Shown: in pieces, positions 23,248 to 31,346 of the stretch
How the letters are laid out: each line of letters opens with the position of its first letter
Position numbering within the stretch: position 1 is the stretch's first letter
DNA from: an uncultured Chthoniobacterales bacterium
GTDB lineage: Bacteria > Verrucomicrobiota > Verrucomicrobiia > Chthoniobacterales > UBA10450
Length of the DNA: 46,538 bases
Assembly (NCBI GenBank): GCA_902805675.1
Contig: CADCTA010000053.1
Span: 1-46,538 of the forward strand
Reading direction: 5' to 3'
The notes under the pieces: model-generated
What the model was told of the DNA's origin: nothing
What the model saw: the letters and a program-made list of their open reading frames with translations, nothing else
The model's database searches: none
Translations under genes and position numbers: made by a program

Positions 23248-23523
23248 TCAGTTAGCCGCGGCACGCCTCGCGCGGCTCGATGTCAGGACGACGTGCGGCG
23301 GACACTCTTTGATTCGCGCGATCACCTGTTCGTGAGCTGCCTCGATTGCGAGCACTGCAATGGGTAACGCATCGACATGTGCTCCACGCCGGCGCGCAGC
23401 AACCCGTAGGAGACGAGGAACCCGGCCGCGCCCGCGAGGAAAAGCAGGAGCGTCAGCATGCTGCGCCGGGTAAGAGCGGCTCTCGAAGTACGCCTCGAGA
23501 GCGGCAGTGGCGCGCTTCCTCAT
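23248..23523 (-). pseudogene. Frameshifted small membrane-protein gene
   Basis: From ATG 23523 the frame reads MRKRATAALEAYFESRSYP. The reading then makes sense only in another frame, SMLTLLLFLAGAAGFLVSYG then LLRAGVEHMSMRYPL, which is a membrane helix followed by a motif I associate with small membrane proteins ending in RYPLAVL. The original frame resumes as AVLAIEAAHEQVIARIKE and runs to the stop at 23248. Two compensating shifts around the transmembrane part, and the loss of the expected second helix, point to a decayed gene. The intact 106-residue frame from 23568 is soluble and arginine-rich, and looks like noise in the middle. Confidence 0.45.
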
Positions 23524-23545
23524 TTCCACGGCATTTTGCCGGCCG

Positions 23546-24082
23546 TCATGCGCTCGGTGGCGGGGCATCCTCGCGAATCCGCGCGAACATCAGGGTGTCG
23601 AGCACCTCACCATCTTTGATGACGTCCTTGCGCAGCCGGCCTTCGAAGGTGAAGCCAGCCTTCTCCAGCACGCGGGCCGATGCCGGGTTGTTTGATGTGG
23701 TCGTGGCGAAGATACGGTCGAGCTCGAACTCGGCGAAGCAGGCGGGCACGAACGCGCGGACGGCGGTCGTAATGATACCGCGACCCCAGAGCGGTTCGGC
23801 GAGCCAGTAGCCAAGCTCAGCCGTGCGGCGGTGCATGCCCGAGCCCACGCGGATACTCATTCCCCCGCTCACCCGATCGTCGACCTCGATGCAGACCGCG
23901 TGCTCTGATTGGGGCGAAGTGACGCGCCCAAGGTACTCGTTAGCGTGCGCCACGGTGTAGGGATGCGGCACCCAGTCGCGCAGACGCAGCCAGATGTTGC
24001 GGTTGTTGATTCCCGCGGCCAGGCCTTCGGCGTCTTCCATTCGCCACGAACGAAGAAGACAGCGATCAGTCTGCAGTCGCAT
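23546..24082 (-). CDS. GNAT-family acetyltransferase (RimJ/RimL type)
   Basis: A 178-residue acetyltransferase. It begins MRLQTDRCLLRSWRMEDAEG, the usual RimJ/RimL N-terminal strand. Further on come AELGYWLAEPLWGRGIITTA, which includes the acetyl-CoA pyrophosphate loop (R/Q-x-x-G-x-G/A), then FELDRIFATTTSNNPASARV and LEKAGFTFEGRLRKDV. These are characteristic of N-terminal ribosomal-protein-type or small-molecule N-acetyltransferases. The actual acceptor is unknown. The stop is 22 bases before the start of the frameshifted membrane gene, so it probably heads that small operon leading to NIF3. Confidence 0.88.
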   Translation of the reverse strand: MRLQTDRCLLRSWRMEDAEGLAAGINNRNIWLRLRDWVPHPYTVAHANEYLGRVTSPQSEHAVCIEVDDRVSGGMSIRVGSGMHRRTAELGYWLAEPLWGRGIITTAVRAFVPACFAEFELDRIFATTTSNNPASARVLEKAGFTFEGRLRKDVIKDGEVLDTLMFARIREDAPPPSA

Positions 24083-24163
24083 GCCTGGAGATGATGCACG
24101 GATGCGGGCGGCGTGCCGAGGAGTGTTCTTGACGAACTCGCAGCAGCTTGTGAGGTTGCCCGG

Positions 24164-24541
24164 ATGGCAGCTTCACAACAGACCGGCGGAGCCCCGCTCA
24201 CCTATACCGACGATCCGGCTGAACTCGAAGCCGACGCGAAAGAAGCGATCGTCGACGGCAGGCTCGAGACCGCGGAAGGCAAGGCGAGCGACGCGATCGC
24301 GGTGCTGCTGAGTGTGCTGCCCGGGCTGGGCCACATCTACAAAGGCCACAAGTTTATCGGCATGGCGCTGGTCTTTGCGGGCACGCCAATGGCCGTTGCG
24401 CTGGCATTACTCATCGCAACGGGCACCGCGGGTTTCGGCATCGGGCTGCTACCGGTTTACTGGCTCGCGGTGATGGTGCACGTCTACGCGATCAAGGATC
24501 GCGTGCTTCCGCCGACGAGCGACGACGGCGAGGAATACTAG
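24164..24541 (+). CDS. Small membrane protein with a glycine-rich helical hairpin
   Basis: About 125 residues from ATG 24164 (MAASQQTGGAPLTYTDDPAE); an upstream start at 24113 would add 17 less convincing residues. The first 50 residues are soluble and acidic. Then two or three hydrophobic segments follow: VLLSVLPGLGHIYKGHKFIG, ALVFAGTPMAVALALLIATG and FGIGLLPVYWLAVMVHVYAI. PGLGHIYKGHKFIG resembles the turn of TM2-like and related small membrane proteins (P-G-x-G-x-x-Y-x-G). The function is unknown. It stands alone, directly before the repeat at 24582. Confidence 0.65.
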   Translation: MAASQQTGGAPLTYTDDPAELEADAKEAIVDGRLETAEGKASDAIAVLLSVLPGLGHIYKGHKFIGMALVFAGTPMAVALALLIATGTAGFGIGLLPVYWLAVMVHVYAIKDRVLPPTSDDGEEY

Positions 24542-24581
24542 CGCGCGCCGTTAGCGGGCGCCGCCTGGCGCAAACCGCAGC

Positions 24582-24763
24582 GCGGTCATCCTGAGCCGCG
24601 GAGACGGCGAAGGACCTCACGCAGGCATGCCGTCGTTGCATACCGTCCCGCGTGGTGATCAGCGCGTGCGTGGCTGCTCGCTCCGCCGCAGCATCCGCGG
24701 TGGACGAATGTCGCTCGCGTGGGCGTGAGGTCCTTCGCCGTCTGCGCGGCTCAGGATGACCGC
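24582..24763. repeat. Near-perfect 41-bp inverted pair of the GTCATCCTGAGC family (B1/B2)
   Basis: The left half (24582-24622) and right half (24723-24763) are reverse complements over 41 bases with one mismatch. Their ends are GCGGTCATCCTGAGCCGCG and GCGAAGGACCTCACGC. The 100-base spacer encodes nothing recognisable. The pair fills the 237-base gap 24542-24778 and stops 16 bases before the epimerase stop codon. It is the same family as 4106-4280 and 46467-46505. Confidence 0.9.
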
Positions 24764-24778
24764 CTGTTGGGCTCTCCT

Positions 24779-25852
24779 TCAGGCAGTCACCGCGCTGCCG
24801 ACTACGGCCTCGTGGATCTCCTCGAGGATCTCGCGCAGGCCGTAGCGGAACTTCCAATTTGGATAGTGTTCCTGGAACCGGCGCACGTCGCTGATCCACC
24901 AGATGTGGTCGCCGATGCGGTTGTTCTCCTCGTAGGTCCAAGTCAGTTTCCGACCGCTGATCTCTTCGCAGAGCTTGATCGCTTCGAGCATCGAGCAATT
25001 GCTGTGGCGGCTGCCGCCCAGATTGTAAACCTCCGCCACGCGCGGCGCCTCGATAAAGGCCCCGAACGCCTCCACAAGATCGAAGCTGTGGATGTTATCG
25101 CGCACCTGCTTGCCACCGTACCCGAAGACGCGATACGGCCGGCCGGTGACGGTGCATTTCATCAGGTAGGAAAGGAAGCCGTGCAGCTCCGTGCCGGCGT
25201 GCGCCGGGCCCGTCAGGCATCCGCCGCGGAAGCAGGCGGTCGGCATTCCGAAGTATCGCCCGTACTCCTGCACGAGAATGTCGGCTGCGACTTTCGACGC
25301 GCCGAAGAGCGAGTGCTTGGTGCCATCGATGCTCATCGACTCGGAGATGCCGGGCTCGTACTCATGGCCGGGCTCGATCTCCCAGCGGAGCGGCAGCTCC
25401 CTGAGCGGGAGGCGATTGGGGGTGTCGCCGTAGACTTTGTTCGTCGAGGTGAAGACAAATGGCGCGTCGAGGCAAAACTCACGCGCGGCTTCCAGCAGGT
25501 TCAGGGTGCCGTTCGCATTGACGCCGAAGTCCATCTGCGGATCGCGCGCCGCCCAGTCGTGCGAGGGTTGCGCGGCAGTATGGACCACGGCTGCGATGTT
25601 CTTAGCGTGTTTCTTGAAGACGTCGCGAACCGCATCCGCGTTGCGGATGTCGATGTCGTGATGCTCGTAGTCCGCGATCGTCTGGACGAGCTGGTCGCGC
25701 GTGCTGCGCGTCGATGCTTCCGCGCCGAAGAACCGGCTGCGCATGTCGTTATCGATGCCGACGATCTGCCGGCCTTCGGCTGCGAAATGCTTGACGGTTT
25801 CGGAGCCGATCAGGCCCGCCGAACCAGTGACGATGATGGTGTTTCGTTTCAT
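24779..25852 (-). CDS. NAD-dependent sugar-nucleotide epimerase (CDP-tyvelose/paratose 2-epimerase-like)
   Basis: A 357-residue extended short-chain dehydrogenase. The NAD-binding motif [20 protein letters not shown] opens the protein. The catalytic Tyr-x-x-x-Lys region is replaced by the arrangement seen in tyvelose-epimerase-like enzymes ([20 protein letters not shown]), followed by [20 protein letters not shown] and [14 protein letters not shown]. These are close to CDP-paratose 2-epimerase family proteins, but the true substrate may be another NDP-sugar. A longer frame to 26062 would overlap the upstream gene by 180 bases and lacks family character. The start has no Shine-Dalgarno and follows a pyrimidine-rich stretch. 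It is the last gene of the operon at 24779-28501. Confidence 0.85.
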   Translation of the reverse strand: MKRNTIIVTGSAGLIGSETVKHFAAEGRQIVGIDNDMRSRFFGAEASTRSTRDQLVQTIADYEHHDIDIRNADAVRDVFKKHAKNIAAVVHTAAQPSHDWAARDPQMDFGVNANGTLNLLEAAREFCLDAPFVFTSTNKVYGDTPNRLPLRELPLRWEIEPGHEYEPGISESMSIDGTKHSLFGASKVAADILVQEYGRYFGMPTACFRGGCLTGPAHAGTELHGFLSYLMKCTVTGRPYRVFGYGGKQVRDNIHSFDLVEAFGAFIEAPRVAEVYNLGGSRHSNCSMLEAIKLCEEISGRKLTWTYEENNRIGDHIWWISDVRRFQEHYPNWKFRYGLREILEEIHEAVVGSAVTA

Positions 25853-25881
25853 GTGAGAGAGAGGGAAAGTTGGTGTGCTGA

Positions 25882-26577
25882 TCAGGCTGGCGCGCCGATG
25901 ATCCAGGTAACGTCCGCCGCGCCAGCGGCCACACGCGCCGCTGGATATTGCGTATCGCCGCTCAAGACGTCGTCGATCAGCTCCACGTGCTTGGTTCCGT
26001 CGACGAGGAACAGGATACGCCGGGCGTGCTGAATCAGCGGAAAGGTAAAGGTAAGCCGCCACGCGTCGAGCTTCGGGACAAAGTTCGCGACCACCTTCCG
26101 CTGCTGCTCATCGAGCGCGGCGGTGCCCGGGAACAACGAAGCGGTGTGCCCGTCGTCGCCCAAGCCGAGCAAAATTAGATCGTGCCGGTAAACCATCTCG
26201 CCTTTTTGAACTGCTAAAACCTCCAGTTGCTCTTCGTATTCCTGCGCGGCGACGTGCGGATCCAGTTCGCCGCGCAACCGCGCGATCGACTGCTCCGGAA
26301 CCGCCGCCGGTGTAAACAGCGATTCCTGGGCCATCCGGAAGTTGCTTTTCTCGTCATGCGGCGGAACACAGCGCTCATCGCCGAAGGTGACGAAGGTGCG
26401 CTCCCATGAGAGATCCTGCGCGCGGGCGGCTAGCTCGCGGTAAACAGGACGTGGCGTGTTGCCCCCGGAAAGGGCGAGGCGGAACTCGCCGCGTGCGCCC
26501 AGCGCCGCGCGCCCCTGCTCGAGGATGAACGCGGCTGCATCGCGCGCGAAGTCGCTCGTACGCAGAACCTCAGGCAT
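25882..26577 (-). CDS. pgl: 6-phosphogluconolactonase
   Basis: A 231-residue cytoplasmic enzyme that hydrolyses 6-phosphogluconolactone in the oxidative pentose phosphate pathway (DevB/SOL type). Diagnostic motifs are [16 protein letters not shown] near residue 34, [20 protein letters not shown] near 62, and [19 protein letters not shown] near 135, which holds the catalytic histidine region. Length is normal (about 230-260). It lies 50 bases after fabG and 29 bases before the epimerase on the same strand. No glucose-6-phosphate dehydrogenase or gluconate dehydrogenase gene is in the window, so the usual zwf-gnd-pgl grouping is absent. Confidence 0.93.
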   Translation of the reverse strand: MPEVLRTSDFARDAAAFILEQGRAALGARGEFRLALSGGNTPRPVYRELAARAQDLSWERTFVTFGDERCVPPHDEKSNFRMAQESLFTPAAVPEQSIARLRGELDPHVAAQEYEEQLEVLAVQKGEMVYRHDLILLGLGDDGHTASLFPGTAALDEQQRKVVANFVPKLDAWRLTFTFPLIQHARRILFLVDGTKHVELIDDVLSGDTQYPAARVAAGAADVTWIIGAPA

Positions 26578-26627
26578 CGGGCATCATGAAGCGAGACCCC
26601 TGCCGGCGCAAACAAGCCCCGGAGGAG

Positions 26628-27371
26628 CTACATCACCATGCCGCCATCGACGGCCAGCACCTGGCCGGTGATGTACTTTGCTTCCGTTGATGCGAGGAAG
26701 GCGACCGCCGCGGCGATATCCTCCGGCCGGCCAAACGTGCCGAGCGGGATCTTGCTCATGATGCCTTTGCGGATCTCTTCCGAGAGCACCGACGTCATGT
26801 CGGTCTCGATCAAACCGGGCGCCAGAGCGTTCACGGTGATGCCGCGGCTGGCCATCTCCCGGGCGAGCGATTTCGTCAGGCCGAGCAGGCCGGCCTTGCT
26901 CGCGGCGTAGTTCGCCTGTCCTGCATTTCCGATCAATCCGATCACCGAGCTGATATTGATGATGCGGCCGCTGCGCTGCTTGATCATCGAGCGCTGGACC
27001 GCCTGCACGAAGTTGAACGCGCCCTTGAGGTTCGTGTTCAACACCGTGTCCCAATCATCGACCGACATGCGCATGCTGAGGCCGTCGCGCGTCACGCCGG
27101 CGTTGTTTACGAGGATGTCGACGCGGCCGAACTCCTCGAGAATCTGCGCCCCCGCCTGCTGCACGGCGGTGTGATCGGATACGTCAACCGCGTAAGCCCT
27201 GGCTGCGTCTGCACGTGTGCCGTTGATTTCATCGGCAGTCTTCTGCGCATTCGCCTCCGTGCGGCTGACGGAGGCCACGCGCGCGCCTTCGCTGGCCAGC
27301 CGAACGGCAATGGCGTGCCCGATCCCCCGCCCGGCGCCTGTGACAATTGCTACCTGGTTTTCAAATCTCAT
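26628..27371 (-). CDS. fabG: 3-oxoacyl-[ACP] reductase, FabG type
   Basis: A 247-residue NADPH-dependent short-chain dehydrogenase that reduces 3-oxoacyl-ACP in fatty-acid elongation. Seen are TGAGRGIGHAIAVRLASEGA (cofactor loop), DILVNNAGVTRDGLSMRMS, catalytic Ser in IINISSVIGLIGNAGQANYA with Tyr and Lys in YAASKAG, and the C-terminal GQVLAVDGGMVM. The NNAGVTRDGL stretch with Met-Arg-Met is typical of true FabG rather than other reductases. ATG 27371 overlaps the stop of the upstream oxidoreductase (ATGA), which indicates coupling. A paralogous sugar-modifying role cannot be excluded in this sugar-enzyme setting. Confidence 0.88.
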   Translation of the reverse strand: MRFENQVAIVTGAGRGIGHAIAVRLASEGARVASVSRTEANAQKTADEINGTRADAARAYAVDVSDHTAVQQAGAQILEEFGRVDILVNNAGVTRDGLSMRMSVDDWDTVLNTNLKGAFNFVQAVQRSMIKQRSGRIINISSVIGLIGNAGQANYAASKAGLLGLTKSLAREMASRGITVNALAPGLIETDMTSVLSEEIRKGIMSKIPLGTFGRPEDIAAAVAFLASTEAKYITGQVLAVDGGMVM

Positions 27372-28501
27372 ATCTTCACCCACTGCCGGGTCTGCGCGCT
27401 GGTGGACATCGCTTCGAGCACGCGCTGGTTGCGCAAACCGTCGTCGAACGTCGGCTGCACGCTCTTTCCTGCAACTACCGCGCGCACGAAATCGGCAACC
27501 GTATGCACGAACGTGTGCTCGTAGCCGATCAGGTGACCGGGCGGCCACCAGTTCTCGATGTATGGATGGCGCGCTTCCGTGACGAGGATGTCGCGGAACC
27601 CGCGCCGGTCCTCAGGCTCGCGCGCATCGTAGTAGCGCAGCCGGTTCATCTCTTCGAAATCGAATGCGAGGGAGCCTGCGCTGCCGTTGATCTCGAGGGT
27701 GATGCTGTTCTTGCGGCCTTGTGCGAAGCGGCTGGCTTCCAGGTTGGCGAGCGCGCCGTTTTTGAATCGGCCGATCGAGGTGACCGCATCGTCGACTGTC
27801 ACTTTGCCGGTCTTCTTCGAGCCAGGCGAAACGGGGCGCTCCTTCACGAAGGTCTCCATCGTCGCGCAGACCTCGCGGAATTCTCCTACGAGATAGCGCC
27901 CGAGATCAATGATGTGAGCGTTGATGTCGCCGTGCGCGCCCGAGCCGGCGATCTTCGATTGCAAACGCCAGACAAGCGGGAACTCAGGGTCGGCGATCCA
28001 ATCCTGCGCATAGCGAGCGCGGTAGTGGTAGATGCGGTCGCCCAACTCGCCGCGCTCGATCATTTGCTTCGCCAGCGCCATCGCCGGGATGCGCCGGTAG
28101 TTATGGCAGACCATGTGGACGACGCGGCCTTTGCGGGCGGCGGCGAGCATCTCTTCACACTCAGCGACATCGAGCGCGAGTGGCTTCTCGCAGAGGATCG
28201 CTTTGCCCGCTGCCGCCGCGGCCACGCAGATGTCGCGGTGGGTGTCGTTAGGCGTGACGACGTCGATGATGTCGATCTCCGGATCGTCGATCAGCGCACG
28301 CCAATCAGTCGCCGCCGTCTCCCAGCCGAGGTCAACCGCCGCTTTGCGGACGGCTTCCGGGTTACGCCCGCAGATCGTCTTCAGCCGGATGTCAGCCGGA
28401 AGATCGAAGAAGCGCGGCGCCTGGCGCCAGGCGTTCGAGTGCGCCCGGCCCATGAAGCTGTAGCCGACCATCCCAACTGTAAGTGTGCGTCCCGTCGCCA
28501 T
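27368..28501 (-). CDS. Gfo/Idh/MocA-family NAD(P)-dependent oxidoreductase
   Basis: A 377-residue cytoplasmic dehydrogenase, most likely of a sugar, inositol or sugar derivative. The N-terminal Rossmann motif is VGMVGYSFMGRAHSNAWR. The cofactor-side lysine is in AILCEKPLALDVAEC near residue 100, and the substrate-site histidine region is GSGAHGDINAHIIDLGRYLV. The later YIENWWPPGHLIGYEHTFVH is seen in a subgroup with myo-inositol-dehydrogenase-like members. It heads the minus-strand operon with FabG, 6-phosphogluconolactonase and the epimerase. Together these suggest sugar or cyclitol processing, but the substrate is unknown. Confidence 0.88.
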   Translation of the reverse strand: MATGRTLTVGMVGYSFMGRAHSNAWRQAPRFFDLPADIRLKTICGRNPEAVRKAAVDLGWETAATDWRALIDDPEIDIIDVVTPNDTHRDICVAAAAAGKAILCEKPLALDVAECEEMLAAARKGRVVHMVCHNYRRIPAMALAKQMIERGELGDRIYHYRARYAQDWIADPEFPLVWRLQSKIAGSGAHGDINAHIIDLGRYLVGEFREVCATMETFVKERPVSPGSKKTGKVTVDDAVTSIGRFKNGALANLEASRFAQGRKNSITLEINGSAGSLAFDFEEMNRLRYYDAREPEDRRGFRDILVTEARHPYIENWWPPGHLIGYEHTFVHTVADFVRAVVAGKSVQPTFDDGLRNQRVLEAMSTSAQTRQWVKI

Positions 28502-28587
28502 GCCGCAGGTGCAAACCGCGAAGGGCGGCTTTATAGATCGGAATCCGGCGCCGGCTCAAGCTGAAAGCCGCCGCGCCCCCTGCGAAA

Positions 28588-29178
28588 ATGAAGTGTCCAT
28601 CCTGCGCCAGCACCCTGGCAGCGCCCGAGCCTCGCTGCCCAAATTGCAAGCTCACGCTGCAGGCGCTCGACGTAAAATTCGGCGCGCTACCCAGGCACGC
28701 CATGTACTTCACCGACCGCACGGATCGTGTGCCGATGCCCGAAATGGCGGCGATGCGCCGAATGCTCGAGCTGTTTCATCAGAGATTTCCGCAGTGCCTG
28801 TTCTCGGTTTTCGTGGCGGACCTTCCGCGCGGAACTCGTGTGGGTGAGTACGCCTTTTGGCTGGCGAACCGCGCGCGCTTCAGCTCCGTCGAGCAGGTGC
28901 ATGGCCACAACTTCGACCTCCTGCTCGTCGCGGATATGAATGGTGACGCTGCGGCCCTGAACGCCGGCTACGGGCTGGAGGGTCACCTTGAGGAAGAAGA
29001 TCTCGCAGCCGCGCTCGACGCCTTCATCCAGGCGATGCGTGGGAGCGATATGCCTGCCGGCGTGCAGGCGTGCCTCGGCGTCGTGGCTCAGCGTCTCGAC
29101 GCCCGCTGGATGGCGCTGCAGGCGGAGCCGGGCCCCACGCCAATGACGGCCGCTGCGGCGGGGGGGACGTGGGCTTGA
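28588..29178 (+). CDS. Zinc-ribbon protein with a TPM (TLP18.3/Psb32/MOLO-1)-like domain
   Basis: A 196-residue protein. Four cysteines in MKCPSCASTL and PRCPNCKLTL form an N-terminal zinc ribbon. Residues 40-165 resemble the TPM domain (LFSVFVADLPRGTRVGEYAF, NFDLLLVADMNGDAAALNAG, GYGLEGHLEEEDLAAALDAF), which in other bacteria occurs in membrane-anchored YgcG-like proteins and in photosystem repair factors. There is no signal peptide, so it may stay in the cytoplasm. The stop overlaps the start of the next gene (TTGA), which encodes a membrane-anchored protein; the two could form a complex. The TPM assignment is by motif memory. Confidence 0.7.
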   Translation: MKCPSCASTLAAPEPRCPNCKLTLQALDVKFGALPRHAMYFTDRTDRVPMPEMAAMRRMLELFHQRFPQCLFSVFVADLPRGTRVGEYAFWLANRARFSSVEQVHGHNFDLLLVADMNGDAAALNAGYGLEGHLEEEDLAAALDAFIQAMRGSDMPAGVQACLGVVAQRLDARWMALQAEPGPTPMTAAAAGGTWA

Positions 29179-29624
29179 TCGCAACATCGCGCAACGTGTC
29201 CAAGGCGCGGCGTTTGTACTATGCCGCTCTGCTCGGCTGCGCACTCATCCTTGCACCAGCGCTCGCGGCGTTGCCGCCACCGTCGCCGTCGCCGCCTGTT
29301 TTCCAGGATCGACCCTTCGGCCCCAAGCCCGCACCTACTCCGCCACGTCCGAGTGTGGTGCAATCCGACGCACCGCGGCCTATCCCTCGCAGCTGGATCG
29401 TGGCGGGCGCGGCGATTGGCGCGCTCGGCGGCGCCGCGCTGCTGTTTTTCGCATTCCGAGCCTGGAGAATGGCGCGCTTATTCGGGCGGCAATATCGCTT
29501 TCCGGTCAGTGGGAATGTTGCGCTGCGACTCGGCGGCGAGCGCTCTGGCGGATTGTCGGCAACCGCCTCGTTTGGCAAGAACGCACCGCCGAGCGGCGCC
29601 GCTTCAAAACCGAAAGATGCTTAG
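29175..29624 (+). CDS. Proline-rich single-pass membrane protein
   Basis: 149 residues from TTG 29175, which overlaps the preceding stop (TTGA). A signal or anchor helix (YYAALLGCALILAPALAALP) is followed by a Pro-rich stretch (PPPSPSPPVFQDRPFG and PTPPRPSV). A transmembrane helix (WIVAGAAIGALGGAALLFFA) and a cytoplasmic tail (RAWRMARLFGRQYRFPVSGN) complete it. No family is recognised. The coupling to the zinc-ribbon/TPM-like protein suggests a joint function. A longer frame from 29070 would run inside the preceding gene without a signal peptide at its N-terminus, so TTG 29175 is preferred. The last 21 bases overlap the converging holB gene. Confidence 0.6.
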   Translation: MIATSRNVSKARRLYYAALLGCALILAPALAALPPPSPSPPVFQDRPFGPKPAPTPPRPSVVQSDAPRPIPRSWIVAGAAIGALGGAALLFFAFRAWRMARLFGRQYRFPVSGNVALRLGGERSGGLSATASFGKNAPPSGAASKPKDA

Positions 29625-30575
29625 GAACGCGACTTCGACGGCGAGCGCTTCCTGGATGTTCCGCCCCAGCTGATCGCGCAGCTCTTCTACGCGACGCAGC
29701 CGGGCGAGGATCTGCGGCATGCGGAGCGTCGCCGCCATGGCGCGCGTCTCTGCCGCAGCGGCGGGAAGCTCGTGCCGGTCGATGCCGGTGCTGGCGCGGA
29801 GCACATCGGACCACCAGCAAAACACCACCTCCACAAGCTGCGCGCGCCGTTGCAGGTACATGCTTTCGGTGAGCGCCTTGAAGTGATCCTCACGGTCGTC
29901 CAGCCAGGCGCCATCTGTGGTGTTCTTGTAGCGGACTTCCTCGCGCTTCAGTGCCGCCGCATTCTCCGTCTGGATCGACTCGCGAACTCCGGCGAGGAGC
30001 CGCTGGAACGCCTGCGCGAGGCGATAGGCGGATTGGACACCGCCGGCCTCCGCAGGCTTGATCGCGCGCAGCAGCTCCACGAGTTCCTCTTCCTGCGCCG
30101 AGGGCACGGTGAACTCCGGCGCGGCCAGCGGGATCGGGATGCAACGCGAAAGGATGGTGTCCGGCAGAGCTTCCGGGAGGGTGCTCAACAACAGCAGCAG
30201 GGAATCGTTAGGCGGTTCCTCCAGCGTTTTCAGAAACGCGTTCGCCGCCTGTGTTTGCAGACGATCGGCATCGGAGACGATCGCCACCTTCCGCCGCCCA
30301 TCCGAGGCGCGCATCTGCAGCGAGTGCTCCAGACCGCGGATCTGATCAACCACGATGCGGCGCGATTTTGACTCCGGCTGCGCGACGTAAACATCCGCTG
30401 TGCCCGCGACAAAGATGTCCTGGTCTTCGGTGCGGTTAACGAGATTAGCCAGGCGCGAAGCGAGCCGCCGCTTGCCGGTACCCGGCGCTCCCGAAATCAG
30501 ATAGGCGTGCGCCAGCCGTTGCTGATCATGCGCCCGGCGGAGGTAGGAAAATGCTGCGTCGGGCGAGAAGGCCAT
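29604..30575 (-). CDS. holB: DNA polymerase III clamp-loader subunit delta'
   Basis: A 323-residue AAA+-fold protein of the replication clamp loader. It starts with the usual AFSYLRRAHDQQRLAHAYLI and the Walker-A-like loop SGAPGTGKRRLA near residues 28-39. The last loop position is Arg rather than Ser/Thr, which fits delta' not hydrolysing ATP itself. LEEPPNDSLLLLLSTLPEAL and ILSRC (the arginine-finger SRC motif) are diagnostic. The zinc-module cysteines found in many delta' subunits are not seen. It follows thymidylate kinase with a 2-base gap, the standard tmk-holB order in many bacteria. The 3' end overlaps the converging gene by 21 bases. Confidence 0.92.
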   Translation of the reverse strand: MAFSPDAAFSYLRRAHDQQRLAHAYLISGAPGTGKRRLASRLANLVNRTEDQDIFVAGTADVYVAQPESKSRRIVVDQIRGLEHSLQMRASDGRRKVAIVSDADRLQTQAANAFLKTLEEPPNDSLLLLLSTLPEALPDTILSRCIPIPLAAPEFTVPSAQEEELVELLRAIKPAEAGGVQSAYRLAQAFQRLLAGVRESIQTENAAALKREEVRYKNTTDGAWLDDREDHFKALTESMYLQRRAQLVEVVFCWWSDVLRASTGIDRHELPAAAAETRAMAATLRMPQILARLRRVEELRDQLGRNIQEALAVEVAFLSIFRF

Positions 30576-30577
30576 GT

Positions 30578-31258
30578 TTAGATGTTCGACTGGCGCTGAG
30601 CCGTCGGCGATTGCAGCTGATCGGGAAACGCCGACTGGAGGCGTTGCCAGATCTCGGCTTCGACCCCTTCAACCGAACGCGAGGCGTCGATCAGCTGCAC
30701 TCGGTCCGGCTCGCGCCTGGCGAGATCACGGTAGGCCGAGCAGACGCGCTCGTAGAATTCGACCGGTTCCTGCTCCATCCGATCGGGCGCGCCTACGGGC
30801 CGGACGCGACGCATCATGCGGCTGCGCGCCGTCGCCACATCGACATCGAGGATGAATGTGATGTCCGGCCGGCAACTTCCGACGGCGAAATGATTGAGCT
30901 GCTCCACCAGCCTGGCATCGAGCTTCCGTGCCGCTCCTTGATACACAGTGGTCGAGTCGAAGAAGCGATCTGCAATGACGACCCGACCTGCCTCCAGCGC
31001 CGGCTCGATCACCTCGCGCACGAGCTGACTGCGACTCGCCTCGAACAACAGCACCTCGGTTTCCGGCCGCATCGCCGTGCTCTCAGGCGCGAATTGGAGG
31101 AGGTGGCGGATTTTCTCGCCGATCGGCGTGCCGCCTGGCTCGCGCGTGAGCAATACGCCCACCCCATCCGCTTCGAGCCGGGCCGCGAGCCGCTTCACCT
31201 GCGTCGACTTGCCGCAGCCTTCGGAGCCCTCAAATGTGATGAACAAGCCGCGCGACAT
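30578..31258 (-). CDS. tmk: Thymidylate kinase
   Basis: A 226-residue enzyme phosphorylating dTMP to dTDP. The P-loop is FEGSEGCGKSTQ (residues 9-20), followed by TREPGGTPIGEKIRHLLQ, and the DR(Y/F/H) motif VVIADRFFDSTTVYQGAAR near 95. Length is slightly above the typical 205-215 because of a C-terminal tail. The start ATG 31258 gives the family-typical MSRGLFITFEG. It is co-transcribed with holB. The divergent 88-base region to the EVE gene is almost filled by the palindromic element at 31272-31339, so the promoter must overlap it or lie very close. Confidence 0.94.
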   Translation of the reverse strand: MSRGLFITFEGSEGCGKSTQVKRLAARLEADGVGVLLTREPGGTPIGEKIRHLLQFAPESTAMRPETEVLLFEASRSQLVREVIEPALEAGRVVIADRFFDSTTVYQGAARKLDARLVEQLNHFAVGSCRPDITFILDVDVATARSRMMRRVRPVGAPDRMEQEPVEFYERVCSAYRDLARREPDRVQLIDASRSVEGVEAEIWQRLQSAFPDQLQSPTAQRQSNI

Positions 31259-31271
31259 CAGCGCACTTTGT

Positions 31272-31339
31272 AATGCAGAGGCGCTTGTGCCAAGCGCCGG
31301 CCTGACCGATCAGGCGTTTGACCCAAACGCCTCTACATT
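31272..31339. repeat. REPIN-like element made of two hairpins in inverted orientation
   Basis: The outer arms AATGCAGAGGCGCTTG (31272-31287) and CAAACGCCTCTACATT (31324-31339) are reverse complements with two mismatches. Each arm is part of a local hairpin: GGCGCTTG-TGC-CAAGCGCC (31280-31298) and AGGCGTTTG-ACC-CAAACGCCT (31312-31332). The layout matches the element at 7483-7581, but the sequence is unrelated. It takes up nearly all of the divergent tmk/EVE spacer (31259-31346). Confidence 0.8.
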
Positions 31340-31346
31340 CCGAAGC

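Noticed and set aside
24719-26032. Open frame of 437 codons on the plus strand
   Set aside because: It is antisense to the epimerase and lactonase genes, both of which have clear family motifs. Its composition is Arg/Ala/Asp-rich noise and it starts inside a repeat.
25853-26062. Extended N-terminus of the epimerase
   Set aside because: It would overlap the lactonase gene by 180 bases, and the Rossmann motif begins right after the ATG at 25852.
27347-28564. Open frame of 405 codons on the plus strand
   Set aside because: Antisense to the Gfo/Idh/MocA oxidoreductase; no recognisable domain. Long antisense frames are common in GC-rich genes.
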